Source of the DNA: JAVDCA01 sp963819385
Lineage (GTDB): Bacteria > Pseudomonadota > Alphaproteobacteria > Rhizobiales > Xanthobacteraceae
Assembly (NCBI GenBank): GCA_963819385.1
Contig: CAWFVV010000006.1
Location: forward strand, 2,790,001 to 2,854,000
DNA: 64,000 bases
Direction of reading: 5' to 3'
The notes below the pieces were generated by a model. It did no database searches. It was not told the origin of the DNA and saw only the letters and a list, made by a program, of their open reading frames with translations. Of this stretch, positions 17,666-28,322 are shown piece after piece; the stretch's first letter is position 1; each line of letters begins with the position of its first letter. The position numbers and the translations under genes are program-made.

Positions 17666-19303
17666 ATGGCCGAGCCCGCAGCCCCGCTCCTCTCCGTCCG
17701 CGACCTGTCGGTCGCGTTCCGCCAAGGCGGCCGCGAGACGCTCTGCGCCGACCGCGTCTCGTTCGACATCCGCAAGGGCGAGACCGTCGCGCTGGTCGGC
17801 GAGTCGGGCTCGGGCAAGTCGATCACGGCGCTCTCCGTGATGAAGCTCCTGCCCTATCCGCAGGCGTACCATCCGTCCGGCAGCATCGTCTTCAAGGGCA
17901 AGGATCTGATCCCGGCGTCGGAAGCCGAGATGCGGCAGGTGCGCGGCGACGATATCTCGATCATCTTCCAGGAGCCGATGACGTCGCTCAATCCGCTGCA
18001 CACCATCGAGAAGCAGATCGCCGAGATCCTCGCCGTGCACCGAGGCATCGTCGGCGCCGCGGCGCGCGCGCGGGTGATCGAGCTGCTCGGCCAGGTCGGC
18101 ATTCCGGACCCGGAGAGCCGGCTCGCGAGCTATCCGCATCAGCTTTCCGGCGGGCAGCGCCAGCGCGTCATGATCGCGCTCTCGCTCGCCAACGAGCCCG
18201 ACCTCCTCATTGCCGACGAGCCGACCACCGCGCTCGACGTGACCGTGCAGGCGCAGATCCTCAAGCTGCTCAAGGACCTCCAGGCGCGGCTCGGCATGGC
18301 GATGCTGTTCATCACCCACGACCTCGGGATCGTGCGCCGGGTCGCGGACCGGGTCCACGTGATGACGCAGGGCAAGATCGTCGAGCACGGGCCGGTCGAG
18401 CGCGTCTACTCGGCGCCGCAGCACGCCTACACGCGGCAATTGCTCGCCGCCGAACCGAAGAAGGAGCCGGCGCCGCTCAATCCGTCCGGCCCGATCGTGG
18501 TGCGCACCGACGACCTCAAGGTCTGGTTCCCGATCAAGCGCGGCGTGCTGCGCAAGGTGGTCGGCCACGTCAAGGCGGTCGACGGCGTGAGCATCGAGCT
18601 ACGCAAGGGCGAGACCCTCGGCGTGGTCGGCGAGTCCGGCTCGGGCAAGACCACGCTCGGCCTCGCGATCCTGCGGCTCATCTCGTCGAACGGGCCGATC
18701 GTGTTCATGGGCGATCAGCTGCAAGGGCTCAAGTTCAAGGCAATGCGGCCGTACCGACGCGACATGCAGATCGTGTTCCAGGACCCGTACGGATCGCTGT
18801 CGCCGCGCATGTCGGTCTCCGACGTCATCGAGGAAGGGCTGTGGGTCCACCATCGCGAGATGCCCGCGGACGAGCGTGAACGGCGGGTGATCCGCGCGCT
18901 CACCGACGTCGGCCTCGAGCCGTCGACCCGCTTTCGCTATCCGCACGAATTCTCCGGCGGCCAGCGCCAGCGCATCGCGGTCGCGCGCGCGATCGCGCTC
19001 GAGCCGACCTTCGTGGTGCTCGACGAGCCGACCAGCGCGCTCGACATGCTGATCCAGTCGCAGATCGTCGCGCTGCTGTGCAAGCTGCGGCGCGAACGCG
19101 ACCTCACCTACATGTTCATCTCGCACGACCTCAAGGTGGTGTCGGCGCTGGCGAGCCGGCTCGTGGTGATGCGCCACGGCAAGGTCGTCGAGGAAGGCCC
19201 GGCCGCCGAAGTGTTCGCGGCGCCGAAAAACGACTATACGCGTGCCCTGTTCGCGGCGGCGTTCAACCTGGAAACGGCGGCCGGCGACGTGGTTGCCGAA
19301 TAG
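17666..19303 (+). CDS. yejF: Peptide ABC transporter double ATPase YejF
   Basis: ATPase of 545 aa with two complete nucleotide-binding domains. Domain 1: Walker A GESGSGKS, signature LSGGQRQR, Walker B LLIADEPTTALDVT. Domain 2: GESGSGKTT, FSGGQRQR, VVLDEPTSALDM. The oligopeptide C-terminal extension occurs after each domain. A single fused ATPase replacing separate D and F subunits is the Yej arrangement. ATG 17666 is chosen; GTG 17657 is in frame and would overlap yejE by 4 bp. Last gene of the transporter operon, with the Nudix gene 22 bp downstream. Confidence 0.93.
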   Translation: MAEPAAPLLSVRDLSVAFRQGGRETLCADRVSFDIRKGETVALVGESGSGKSITALSVMKLLPYPQAYHPSGSIVFKGKDLIPASEAEMRQVRGDDISIIFQEPMTSLNPLHTIEKQIAEILAVHRGIVGAAARARVIELLGQVGIPDPESRLASYPHQLSGGQRQRVMIALSLANEPDLLIADEPTTALDVTVQAQILKLLKDLQARLGMAMLFITHDLGIVRRVADRVHVMTQGKIVEHGPVERVYSAPQHAYTRQLLAAEPKKEPAPLNPSGPIVVRTDDLKVWFPIKRGVLRKVVGHVKAVDGVSIELRKGETLGVVGESGSGKTTLGLAILRLISSNGPIVFMGDQLQGLKFKAMRPYRRDMQIVFQDPYGSLSPRMSVSDVIEEGLWVHHREMPADERERRVIRALTDVGLEPSTRFRYPHEFSGGQRQRIAVARAIALEPTFVVLDEPTSALDMLIQSQIVALLCKLRRERDLTYMFISHDLKVVSALASRLVVMRHGKVVEEGPAAEVFAAPKNDYTRALFAAAFNLETAAGDVVAE

Positions 19304-19325
19304 AAACGAACCGGGGGGCGCCGCG

Positions 19326-19973
19326 ATGACCGACGACAGGACGCCGGACGCGCTGGCCGACAGTGCGGCCGATGCCACCGTGTCGCGACCCGAGGTGATC
19401 GGCGAAAGCTACCACCGGCTGGATCGCTTCTCGCTCACCTTGCGAATACCCGACCGCGAGCCGATCGACAGCGTGCGCGACGTCCTGCGCGTCGGCAAGG
19501 TGACGGCGGTGCTGCCGATCGACCTTGCGCGCGGCGAGCTGGTGCTGCTGCGCCAGTTCCGCCTGCCGGCGCATCTCGCGACCGGCCAGGGCGAGCTCAC
19601 CGAGATCGTCGCCGGCCACGTCGAGGCCGGCGAGACACCGGTCGAGGCCGGCATGCGCGAGTGCGTCGAGGAGATCGGCGTGCGGCCGTCGGCGCTCTAC
19701 CCGATGCTCGACTTCATCCCGGTGCCGGGGTCGAGCGACGAGCATGGGTTCATGTTTCTCGGGCTGGTCGACGCTACGCGCATCCCGGAGCGCGCCGGCG
19801 CCGCCGACGAAAAGGAGGCGACACGGCCGATGCGCGTGCCGATCGACACCGCGCTCGCGGCGCTCGAGCGCGGGCTTATGCGCAACGGCTTTCTCATCAT
19901 CGCGCTGCAATGGCTGGCGCTCCATCGCGACCAACTCGACGCGATCGTCGCCGGACCGGCGGCCGCCCGATGA
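19326..19973 (+). CDS. Nudix hydrolase (ADP-ribose pyrophosphatase-like)
   Basis: Nudix hydrolase of 215 aa resembling ADP-ribose pyrophosphatases. The Nudix box starts at GHVEAGE and ends RECVEEIGV with all catalytic glutamates in place. VLLRQFRLPAHL and PVPGSSDEHGFMFLG are typical of the NudF/GDP-mannose pyrophosphatase branch. The substrate is probably a nucleoside diphosphate sugar. The downstream hydroxyacid dehydrogenase overlaps its stop by 4 bp (ATGA), so these two are coupled, and both may be read through from the yej operon. Confidence 0.85.
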   Translation: MTDDRTPDALADSAADATVSRPEVIGESYHRLDRFSLTLRIPDREPIDSVRDVLRVGKVTAVLPIDLARGELVLLRQFRLPAHLATGQGELTEIVAGHVEAGETPVEAGMRECVEEIGVRPSALYPMLDFIPVPGSSDEHGFMFLGLVDATRIPERAGAADEKEATRPMRVPIDTALAALERGLMRNGFLIIALQWLALHRDQLDAIVAGPAAAR

Positions 19974-20917
19974 GCGCCCTCCTCCTGGTCATCACGGGAT
20001 GGGACGCGGCGCCGTGGGAACGGCGCTTCCGCACCGCAGCGCCCGGACGCGATATCCGGCTGTGGCCGGACCGTATCGGCGACCCGGCCGGCATCGCGTA
20101 TGCGGCCGCGTGGCTCCCGCCGGCGGGAATATTCTCGCAATTCAAGAATTTGCGCGCGATCTTCAGCCTGGGGGCGGGCGTCGACGCACTGCTCAAGGAC
20201 CGCGCGCTGCCGCAGGTGCCGGTCGTGCGCGTGGTCGATCCCGATCTCACGCGGCGCATGACCGAATACGTGACGCTGCACGTGCTCATGCATCACCGCC
20301 GCCAGCGGCTCTACGACGCGCAGCAGCGCGAGCGCCACTGGTACGAGCACGCGCAGCCGCCCGCGCACGAGGTGCATGTGGGCATCATGGGCCTCGGCGT
20401 GCTCGGCCGCGACGCCGCCGAGGTGCTGGTGCGGCTCGGCTTCCGCGTCGCCGCCTGGAGCCGCACGCCGCGCGCGGTGGCCGGCATCGAATGCTTCGAC
20501 GGCGCCGCCGGGCTCGACGCCTTCCTGGCGCGCACCGAAATCCTCGTCTGCCTGCTGCCGCATACGCCCGCGACCGAGGGGATCCTCAACCGCACGCTGC
20601 TGCGCAAGCTCAAGCGCGACGGCGCGCTCGGCGGCGCCTATCTGATCAATGCGGGGCGCGGCATGCTGCAGGTCGACTCCGACATCCTCGCGGCGCTCGA
20701 CGAGGGCGCGATCGCGGGCGCGACGCTCGACGTCTTCCCGACCGAGCCGCTGCCGGCCGCGAGCCCGCTCTGGGTCCATCCGAATGTCACGATCACGCCG
20801 CACAACGCGGCCGCCTCGGTGCCGGAGGAGATCGCCGCCTATATCGTGCGCCAGATCGAGCGCTACGAGGCGGGTGGGCCGCTCGAAAACGTCATCGCGC
20901 GCGCGCAGGGATATTGA
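19970..20917 (+). CDS. ghrA: Glyoxylate/hydroxypyruvate reductase A-like D-2-hydroxyacid dehydrogenase
   Basis: NAD(P)H-dependent 2-hydroxyacid dehydrogenase of 315 aa, GhrA type. The catalytic domain has IFSLGAGVDALLKD. The Rossmann domain has VGIMGLGVLGRDAAE, NAGRG with the substrate-binding Arg, the Glu in DVFPTEPLP, and the C-terminal His in ITPHNAA, completing the Arg-Glu-His set. It probably reduces glyoxylate or hydroxypyruvate. Symbol by family resemblance, not by demonstrated substrate. Confidence 0.82.
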   Translation: MSALLLVITGWDAAPWERRFRTAAPGRDIRLWPDRIGDPAGIAYAAAWLPPAGIFSQFKNLRAIFSLGAGVDALLKDRALPQVPVVRVVDPDLTRRMTEYVTLHVLMHHRRQRLYDAQQRERHWYEHAQPPAHEVHVGIMGLGVLGRDAAEVLVRLGFRVAAWSRTPRAVAGIECFDGAAGLDAFLARTEILVCLLPHTPATEGILNRTLLRKLKRDGALGGAYLINAGRGMLQVDSDILAALDEGAIAGATLDVFPTEPLPAASPLWVHPNVTITPHNAAASVPEEIAAYIVRQIERYEAGGPLENVIARAQGY

Positions 20918-20938
20918 GCAGGTGCGTGGAGCGCCCGG

Positions 20939-21219
20939 TTAGAACTTCCGGCCGAGGCCGATGCCGCCAGTGCCGAACTTGAACTCGGTGTCCTTGTCGA
21001 CCTGAATGCGCGGCGAATGATCCTTCGGATCGTCATCCTTGTCGGCCGTGTTGCGCGCCGGATTCTTCTGGTTGGGCTGGCCTTCGGCCGCGCCGGCACG
21101 CCCGTGCAGGGTTGCGTGATGGTCGGCTGACAGCCCGACTGGGCGACAGCGTCGCCCGGCACGGCGAAGAAGGCCGATGCAGCGATAACCGCAACCACGA
21201 CTGCGAACTGGATGCGCAT
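20939..21219 (-). pseudogene. Small exported protein, frameshifted
   Basis: From ATG 21219, with GAGG six bases upstream, a clean signal peptide is read (MRIQFAVVVAVIAASAFFAV, cleavage near AVAQ), then SGCQPTITQPCTGVP. Past about 21095 the plausible coding frame changes to AAEGQPNQKNPARN, and a conserved-looking tail DKDTEFKFGTGGIGLGRKF ends at TAA 20939. One lost base, or two gained, in a GC-rich stretch would join them into about 93 residues. I do not recognise a function. The tail resembles short periplasmic proteins of Bradyrhizobium, from memory only. It lies alone between convergent ghrA and divergent genes. Confidence 0.5.
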
Positions 21220-21289
21220 GGCGACCTCGATCGAGCATCGACGGCAATGACGCCATCCTAGTCCCGCCGCGATCGGGTATCCAGCCGGA

Positions 21290-22171
21290 TCAGCGGTTCG
21301 CCAGGCGCTTGACCGCCATAATCTCGCTGCCGCCGGCCGCGATACGCGCCACCGCTTCCGCGATCGGCTCGGCCGCGACCGCCATATGGAACGCATTGGC
21401 GTGCAGCAGCGTCGCAGCATCGCGCACGATCGCGACATGGCCCTTCCAGAACACGAGATCGCCGCGCCGCAGGGCGGCAGGCTCGGCCGCGATCGCCTCG
21501 CCGAGCGCACGCTCCTGCATGTCGCTGTCGCGCGGGCACACGATGCCGGCGGCGGTCAGCGCGATCTGCACGAGCCCCGAGCAGTCGATCCCGAGGCTGG
21601 TCTTGCCACCCCACAGATAGGGCACGCCGAGGAAGCGCTCGGCGACCGCAACGAAGTCGGGCTCGGTCGCGTCGAGCGGCGCGAGATGCCGCGCCGGCAC
21701 GTAGCCCGATGGCGTCACGGCGAACGGCTCCTCGGTTCGCGTCACCGCCATCCGGCAACCAAGCGAGAAGGCCGCGACCGGCGGCAGCTTGATCGAGCGG
21801 CCGGGAAACGCCAGCGTGCGCAGCACCGCGACCTTGTGGGTCGCGGCCGGTCCGGGGGCGGCGAGCGCATTGGCGGGCAGCCAGCCGACGTAGCCGTCGG
21901 CCGCAAGCTGGCCCCAGCACCAGCCTTCCTCGTTGCTGTCGTAAACCGTGACGCGCTCGCCGCGCAGCGCCTCGGTGTCGAGCGACGCATCGGGCGCGGG
22001 CTCACGGCGCAGCGGCGCGCTCTCGTCGCGCACCTCGCGCTCGATCCCCTCGACGAAGCGCGCTGCCTCGACCCGCCCCTTGAGATGCGCGGCCGCGAGA
22101 TCCGGGCGCGCCGGGGTGAGACGCGGATCGAGCGCGTTCATGCCGCGCGTCGCGTCGGCCGCGCTAGCCAT
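21290..22171 (-). CDS. NlpC/P60 family cell-wall peptidase with SH3 domains
   Basis: Endopeptidase of 293 aa. Bacterial SH3-like segments occupy about residues 55-165 (GERVTVYDSNEEGWCWGQL; GYVGWLPANAL). They are followed by the NlpC/P60 catalytic domain: FLGVPYLWGGKTSLGIDCSG with the nucleophilic Cys, RRGDLVFWKGHVAIV with the catalytic His, and ANAFHM. Such enzymes cleave gamma-D-Glu-diaminopimelate bonds. No signal peptide is visible, so the site of action is uncertain. The start ATG 22171 overlaps the aminopeptidase stop by 8 bp; Met at 22141 is an alternative. Confidence 0.87.
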   Translation of the reverse strand: MASAADATRGMNALDPRLTPARPDLAAAHLKGRVEAARFVEGIEREVRDESAPLRREPAPDASLDTEALRGERVTVYDSNEEGWCWGQLAADGYVGWLPANALAAPGPAATHKVAVLRTLAFPGRSIKLPPVAAFSLGCRMAVTRTEEPFAVTPSGYVPARHLAPLDATEPDFVAVAERFLGVPYLWGGKTSLGIDCSGLVQIALTAAGIVCPRDSDMQERALGEAIAAEPAALRRGDLVFWKGHVAIVRDAATLLHANAFHMAVAAEPIAEAVARIAAGGSEIMAVKRLANR

Positions 22172-23552
22172 AGCGCTCGGCCAGATAGGAATAGACCGCA
22201 CGCGCGGCCTGGCATTCGCCGCCCTCCGGGCGACCGGGCTTCGCGGACGGCACCCAGGCGTAGATGTCGACGTGCAGCCACGCCTTGGCGGCGGCGACGA
22301 AGCGATTGAGGAATAGCGCGCAGATGATCGAGCCCGCAAAGCCGCCGGTGCCGATATTGCTCATGTCGGCAACCTTGGACTCGAGCATCGCGTCATAGGC
22401 GGGCCACAGCGGCAGCCGCCACAGCGGATCGTTCTCGGCGCAGGCGCGGCGCGCGACCGCGCGGGCGAGCTCCTCGTCATGGGTATAGAACGGCGGCACG
22501 TCGGGCCCGAGCGCGACGCGCGCGGCGCCCGTCAGGGTGCCCATGTCGACCAGCAGATCAGGCGCCTCCTCGTCCGCGAGCGCGAGCGCGTCGGCGAGGA
22601 TGAGCCGGCCTTCCGCATCGGTATTGCCGATCTCGACGGTCAGCCCCTTGCGCGAGCGATAGATATCGCGCGGCCGGAACGCATCGCCGGCGATCGCGTT
22701 CTCGACCGCCGCGACCAGCACGCGCAGGCGCAGCTTGAGGCCGCGCGCCATGATCATGTGGGCGAGCGCAAGCACGCTCGCGGCGCCGCCCATGTCCTTC
22801 TTCATCAGCAGCATGGCGCTGTCGGGCTTGATGTCGAGCCCGCCGGTGTCGAAGCAGACACCCTTGCCGACCAGCGTCACCTTGGGCGCGCTTTCGTCGC
22901 CCCACCGCATGTCGATCAGGCGGGGCGCGCGCGCCGTCCCCTTGGCGGCGCGGCCGACCGCGTGGATGAGGGGAAAATTCTGCGCCAGCAGGCCGTCGCC
23001 CGTCACCGCGCTGATCGCGGCGCCGTGCCGTTCCGCGAGTTGCCGCGCCGCCGTCTCGAGCTCGGCCGGGCCCATGTCGTTGGCCGGCGTGTTGATGAGA
23101 TCGCGCGCCAGGAAGACGGCCTCGACGATGCGCGACAGGTCCTCGCCGTCGACGCTCTGCGGCACTTCCAGGCGGGCGTCCTTGGCGTCGCGCTTGCGAT
23201 AGCGGACAAACTGATAGGAGCCGAGCGCAAACGCGAGCGCCGCGAGCCGCGCGTCGCCCGGCGGGTCGACGAGCCGATAAGTTCCGTCGGGCAACAGGCC
23301 CGGCAGCCGTCCGGTCGCGAAGGGATCGCGCGCCGGCTTGTCGTCCGCATCGAGGCCGAACAGGACGCCGGACAGACTGCCGTCGGATGCCGGCAGCAGC
23401 AGATGCCGACCGGCACGCGGCTCGAAGCCGGCTGCGTCCGCAAAGGCGCGCCCCGCCGCATCGAGGCCGACGCGGACCGCGGGCCAGGTCGCGGCCGTGA
23501 CGCAACGGATGGGAACCGCGGCAGCGCCCGGCGTGGCGAAGATCGGGTGCAT
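22164..23552 (-). CDS. M17 leucyl aminopeptidase family protein
   Basis: Cytosolic two-metal aminopeptidase of 462 aa, M17 family (PepA/PepB-like). The C-terminal catalytic domain holds VGKGVCFDTGGLDIKP (metal Lys and Asp), MKKDMGGAA, the signature NTDAEGRLILADAL, and DMGTLTGAA. The N-terminal domain is shorter than in PepA, as usual for the rhizobial branch. It removes N-terminal residues from peptides, which fits its pairing with an NlpC/P60 peptidase for muropeptide breakdown. Stop and downstream start overlap, so the two form an operon. Confidence 0.92.
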   Translation of the reverse strand: MHPIFATPGAAAVPIRCVTAATWPAVRVGLDAAGRAFADAAGFEPRAGRHLLLPASDGSLSGVLFGLDADDKPARDPFATGRLPGLLPDGTYRLVDPPGDARLAALAFALGSYQFVRYRKRDAKDARLEVPQSVDGEDLSRIVEAVFLARDLINTPANDMGPAELETAARQLAERHGAAISAVTGDGLLAQNFPLIHAVGRAAKGTARAPRLIDMRWGDESAPKVTLVGKGVCFDTGGLDIKPDSAMLLMKKDMGGAASVLALAHMIMARGLKLRLRVLVAAVENAIAGDAFRPRDIYRSRKGLTVEIGNTDAEGRLILADALALADEEAPDLLVDMGTLTGAARVALGPDVPPFYTHDEELARAVARRACAENDPLWRLPLWPAYDAMLESKVADMSNIGTGGFAGSIICALFLNRFVAAAKAWLHVDIYAWVPSAKPGRPEGGECQAARAVYSYLAERYG

Positions 23553-23890
23553 GAGGCGTGACCCCGAGATCAATGGCGCGGCAGCGCCGACGCTGCACAC
23601 GCGGCTTCCTTTGCCGCAATCGCGCGGATGAGCGCAGACATCATTTCGAACTCGCCTCGCTGGTTGCCACGCACCAATTCGACAGCATCGCCGAACGAGC
23701 GACCTTTGCATGGCGGACGGCCGAACGACAATCCGCCATGCCGGGCAGGCTGTCGGAGACAAGCGGGGCGGCCGCGCCACGATTGGCGACACGGCGCCAA
23801 GCCTGCCGCCTTAACGAACCGTTAGGGTTAACGTTCTACTACTCGCGACGGCTGGGTAGCGCCGGGGCTGCGCAAGGCCCGGCGGAGTAA
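23553..23890. other. Divergent intergenic region between M17 peptidase and tadD
   Basis: A 338-bp region between two divergent genes. I see no gene in it. Near tadD it contains TTAACG (from 23811), GTTAGGGTTAACG and similar TTAA-rich short words in otherwise GC-rich DNA. It must hold promoters for both genes, but I cannot place -35/-10 boxes with confidence. Confidence 0.4.
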
Positions 23891-24760
23891 ATGACGGCCA
23901 TGCGTCCACCCTCCAGCCGCACCACCCGGCTTCTCGCCAGCGCCGCCCTGCTCGGTTGCGTCGCGCTCACGACGGCGGGCTGCGTCACCACCGCCAGCAA
24001 CAACGGCGTGACCGGCTCGATCGCGGCCACCACGCCGCCGCCGCGCACCGACGCCGAGTGGCGCAGCGAAGCCGCCACCCAGGCCGCGCGCTACCGCTCC
24101 AATCCGACCGATCCCGATGTGGCGCTCGCCTATGCGCGGGCCCTCACGGCGCTCGGCGAGCGCGCGCAGGCCGCCTCGGTGCTCGAGCAGGCCTCGATGC
24201 ACCATCCGGAGAACAGGGCATTGCTCGGCGCCTACGGCCGTGCCCTCGCCGACGTCGGCAAGTATGCCCAGGCGCTCGACGTGTTCAGCCATGCGCATTC
24301 GCCGGATCAGCCCGACTGGCACATCCTGTCGGCGCAGGGCGCGGTCCTCGATCAGATGGGGCGTCACGATGACGCTCAGCGCTACTATTCGAGCGCGCTC
24401 AAGATCGTTCCCGAGGAGCCGGCGGTGCTGTCCAATCTCGGCCTGTCCTACGCGCTGTCGAAGGACCTGCCGAAGGCCGAGGCGACGCTGCGGCGCGCGG
24501 TCGCGCAGCCGGGTGCCGACCCGCGGGTGCGTCAGAACCTCGCCCTCGTGGTCGGCCTGCAGGGCCGCTTCGCCGAGGCCGAGAGCATCGCGCGCGCGGA
24601 TCTTCCGCCCGACGAAGCGGCCGCCAACGTCGCCTATCTCAAGCAGATGATGTCGGATCACAACGACTGGGCGAAGATCGCGTCGACGCCGGGGCCGGCC
24701 AGCAAGAAGACAAAGCCCCGACGGACCGCCCAGCAGCGCAGCGACGACGTGATCAATTGA
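23891..24760 (+). CDS. tadD: TPR lipoprotein of the tad pilus locus
   Basis: Lipoprotein of 289 aa: a signal peptide with lipobox TAGC near residue 31, then tetratricopeptide repeats from about residue 60 to 250 (DPDVALAYARALTALGERAQ; NRALLGAYGRALADVGKYAQ; PAVLSNLGLSYALSKDLPKA). TadD is thought to act as a periplasmic or outer-membrane assembly factor for the secretin. The highly basic tail KKTKPRR is unusual. It is on the opposite strand from tadC and the two stops overlap in one 8-bp palindrome (24753-24760). Confidence 0.88.
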   Translation: MTAMRPPSSRTTRLLASAALLGCVALTTAGCVTTASNNGVTGSIAATTPPPRTDAEWRSEAATQAARYRSNPTDPDVALAYARALTALGERAQAASVLEQASMHHPENRALLGAYGRALADVGKYAQALDVFSHAHSPDQPDWHILSAQGAVLDQMGRHDDAQRYYSSALKIVPEEPAVLSNLGLSYALSKDLPKAEATLRRAVAQPGADPRVRQNLALVVGLQGRFAEAESIARADLPPDEAAANVAYLKQMMSDHNDWAKIASTPGPASKKTKPRRTAQQRSDDVIN

Positions 24761-25730
24761 ACGCCGCCATCGCCTTGATGGCCGCCGGTCCGAGAATCAC
24801 CACGAACAGGACCGGCAGGAAGAAAACGATCATCGGCACCGTGAGCTTGGGCGGCAGCGCGGCTGCCTTCTTCTCGGCTTCGGACATGCGCATGTCGCGG
24901 TTTTCCTGCGACATGACACGCAGGGTCTGCGCCATCGGCGTGCCGTAGCGCTCGGCCTGCTGGAGCGCGAGGCAGACCGCCTTGACGCCGTCGAGATCGG
25001 TACGCTTGGCGAGGTTCTCGTAGGCTTGCTTCCGGTCTGGCAGATAGGACAGCTCGGCGGTGGTCAGGGTCAACTCCTCGCACAGCGGAATCGACTGCGA
25101 CCCGATCTCCTCGCTCACCCGCCGGAACGCCGCCTCGATCGACATGCCCGACTCGACGCAGATCAGCAGCAGGTCGAGCGCATCCGGGAACGCGCGCATG
25201 ATCGACAGCTTGCGCTTCTGGATCTTGTTCTTGAGGAAGAGGAACGGCAGCTGCATGCCGAGATAGGTCGCGAGCAGGCACACGCCGAGCTTGACGCTCG
25301 TCCCCGACTCGAACTTCGCGATGACGAACATGTAGAGCAGCGAGCCCACCAGCATGACCAGCGGCACGACCATGCGGAAGAACAGGAAGGCGACATAAGG
25401 CCCCTGCCCGCGATAGCCCGCCTGCATGAGCTTCGCGCGCGCCGTCTCCTGGCCGACCCATTTTGTCAAGTTGAACTGCTCGACCACGGTCGTCATGTAG
25501 GCCTTGGGCGAGGTGCGCAACGAGACCTTCTCGTTGCGCGCCATGCGCTCGCGCTCGCGCTGGCGCATCTTCTCGCGCTCGAGTGCGACCGCCTTCATCC
25601 GCTTTTCCAGCGAGTCGCCGACGAGCAGCGGCATCGCGAACGTCATGACGGTGGCGATCGCCGCAATGCCTGCGAGCAGCATCGCGAGGAAATGCGGGTC
25701 GTGCAGCTTCTCGATGAGGAATTCGACCAT
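24753..25730 (-). CDS. tadC: Tad pilus inner-membrane platform protein TadC
   Basis: Type II secretion F-domain protein of 325 aa. There are hydrophobic helices near residues 13-35, two in the middle (about 105-150) and a C-terminal one (about 292-315). The F domain includes RAFPDALDLLLICVESGMSI and LAKRTDLDGVKAVCLALQQA. With TadB it forms the platform that couples the CpaF motor to Flp pilin assembly. Last gene of the minus-strand operon, with start ATG 25730 two bases past the tadB stop. Confidence 0.93.
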   Translation of the reverse strand: MVEFLIEKLHDPHFLAMLLAGIAAIATVMTFAMPLLVGDSLEKRMKAVALEREKMRQRERERMARNEKVSLRTSPKAYMTTVVEQFNLTKWVGQETARAKLMQAGYRGQGPYVAFLFFRMVVPLVMLVGSLLYMFVIAKFESGTSVKLGVCLLATYLGMQLPFLFLKNKIQKRKLSIMRAFPDALDLLLICVESGMSIEAAFRRVSEEIGSQSIPLCEELTLTTAELSYLPDRKQAYENLAKRTDLDGVKAVCLALQQAERYGTPMAQTLRVMSQENRDMRMSEAEKKAAALPPKLTVPMIVFFLPVLFVVILGPAAIKAMAAFN

Positions 25731-25732
25731 GG

Positions 25733-26713
25733 TCAAAAATCGAAGTTGATCATTTTTTTCATCACCATGATGCCGGTGAACATCCAGAAGGCAGAGCCCG
25801 CCATCAGCATTCGGCCGAGCGGCGTGATCCACAACAGCTCGATGTAGTCGGGACTGGTGATGTAGACGATGCCCATCACCAGGATCGGCAGGCTGCCGAT
25901 GATGCTGGCGGACGCCTTGGCTTCCATCGACATCGCCCGAATCTTCGCCTTCATTTTCTTGCGGTCGCGCAGCACGCGCGACAGGTTGCCGAGCGCTTCC
26001 GACAGGTTGCCGCCGGATTTCTGCTGGATGCCGATCACGATGCCGAAGAAGTTCGCCTCGGGCAGCGGCACGCGCTCATAGAGGCGGCCGCACGCCTCGC
26101 CGAGCGGCATGCCGATCGTCTGCGTCTCCACGATCGCCCGGAACTCGCTCCTGATCGGCTCCGGCGCATCCGAGACGATGACCTTCATCGAGTCGAACAG
26201 CGGCAGGCCCGCCTTGATGCCGCGCACGATGATGTCGACGGCGTCGGGAAAATGCTCGAGAAACTTGTTGTGACGGCGCTTCCTGAGGAACGACAGGATC
26301 CAGCGCGGCAGGCCGAAGGCGGCGCCGAACGCCAACCCGGCGGCGGCCAGCAACCCGCCGCCGATCACGACGACCACGACGAAGGTCGCAAGCCCAAGGA
26401 CGCCCGAGCCGATGAGGAACTGCTGCTTGGTGAAGCTCAGCCCGGCTTGCTCCAGTTGCACCGAGAGCGGGGGACTCTTCTGCTTCTTGCGCCGCGCCTC
26501 GAGCTCCTTGAGCGTCTCCTCGAGCTGATCGCGGCGCAGCTTCGGCGACGCCCGCGCGGACGCCTTGGTGGCGACCCGCTCGGGCTTGGCGACGCTCTGC
26601 ATGCGCCGTTCGGCCTCGCGCTCGCCGGAGAGCAACGGATAGAGGAAAACCCACGCGATCCCGCCGACGGCCGCGGCGGCGAGGAAGAACAGGGCGATGT
26701 GCTGCATCGGCAT
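25733..26713 (-). CDS. tadB: Tad pilus inner-membrane platform protein TadB
   Basis: Partner of TadC, 326 aa. The N-terminal helix (residues 4-27) is followed by a basic cytoplasmic stretch rich in Arg/Lys, two close helices (about 100-145) and the type II secretion F domain with HFPDAVDIIVRGIKAGLPLF and VIGIQQKSGGNLSEALGNLS. The C-terminal helix reads GRMLMAGSAFWMFTGIMVMK. It lies 20 bp downstream of cpaF and 2 bp before tadC. Confidence 0.94.
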   Translation of the reverse strand: MPMQHIALFFLAAAAVGGIAWVFLYPLLSGEREAERRMQSVAKPERVATKASARASPKLRRDQLEETLKELEARRKKQKSPPLSVQLEQAGLSFTKQQFLIGSGVLGLATFVVVVVIGGGLLAAAGLAFGAAFGLPRWILSFLRKRRHNKFLEHFPDAVDIIVRGIKAGLPLFDSMKVIVSDAPEPIRSEFRAIVETQTIGMPLGEACGRLYERVPLPEANFFGIVIGIQQKSGGNLSEALGNLSRVLRDRKKMKAKIRAMSMEAKASASIIGSLPILVMGIVYITSPDYIELLWITPLGRMLMAGSAFWMFTGIMVMKKMINFDF

Positions 26714-26733
26714 GTGGGCGGGACCTCACGCGC

Positions 26734-28272
<1,539 letters not shown>

Positions 28273-28322
28273 GACCCTACTCCCCGTTCCAACTCATCCG
28301 CGCACGTCCCCCGGGACGCCCG

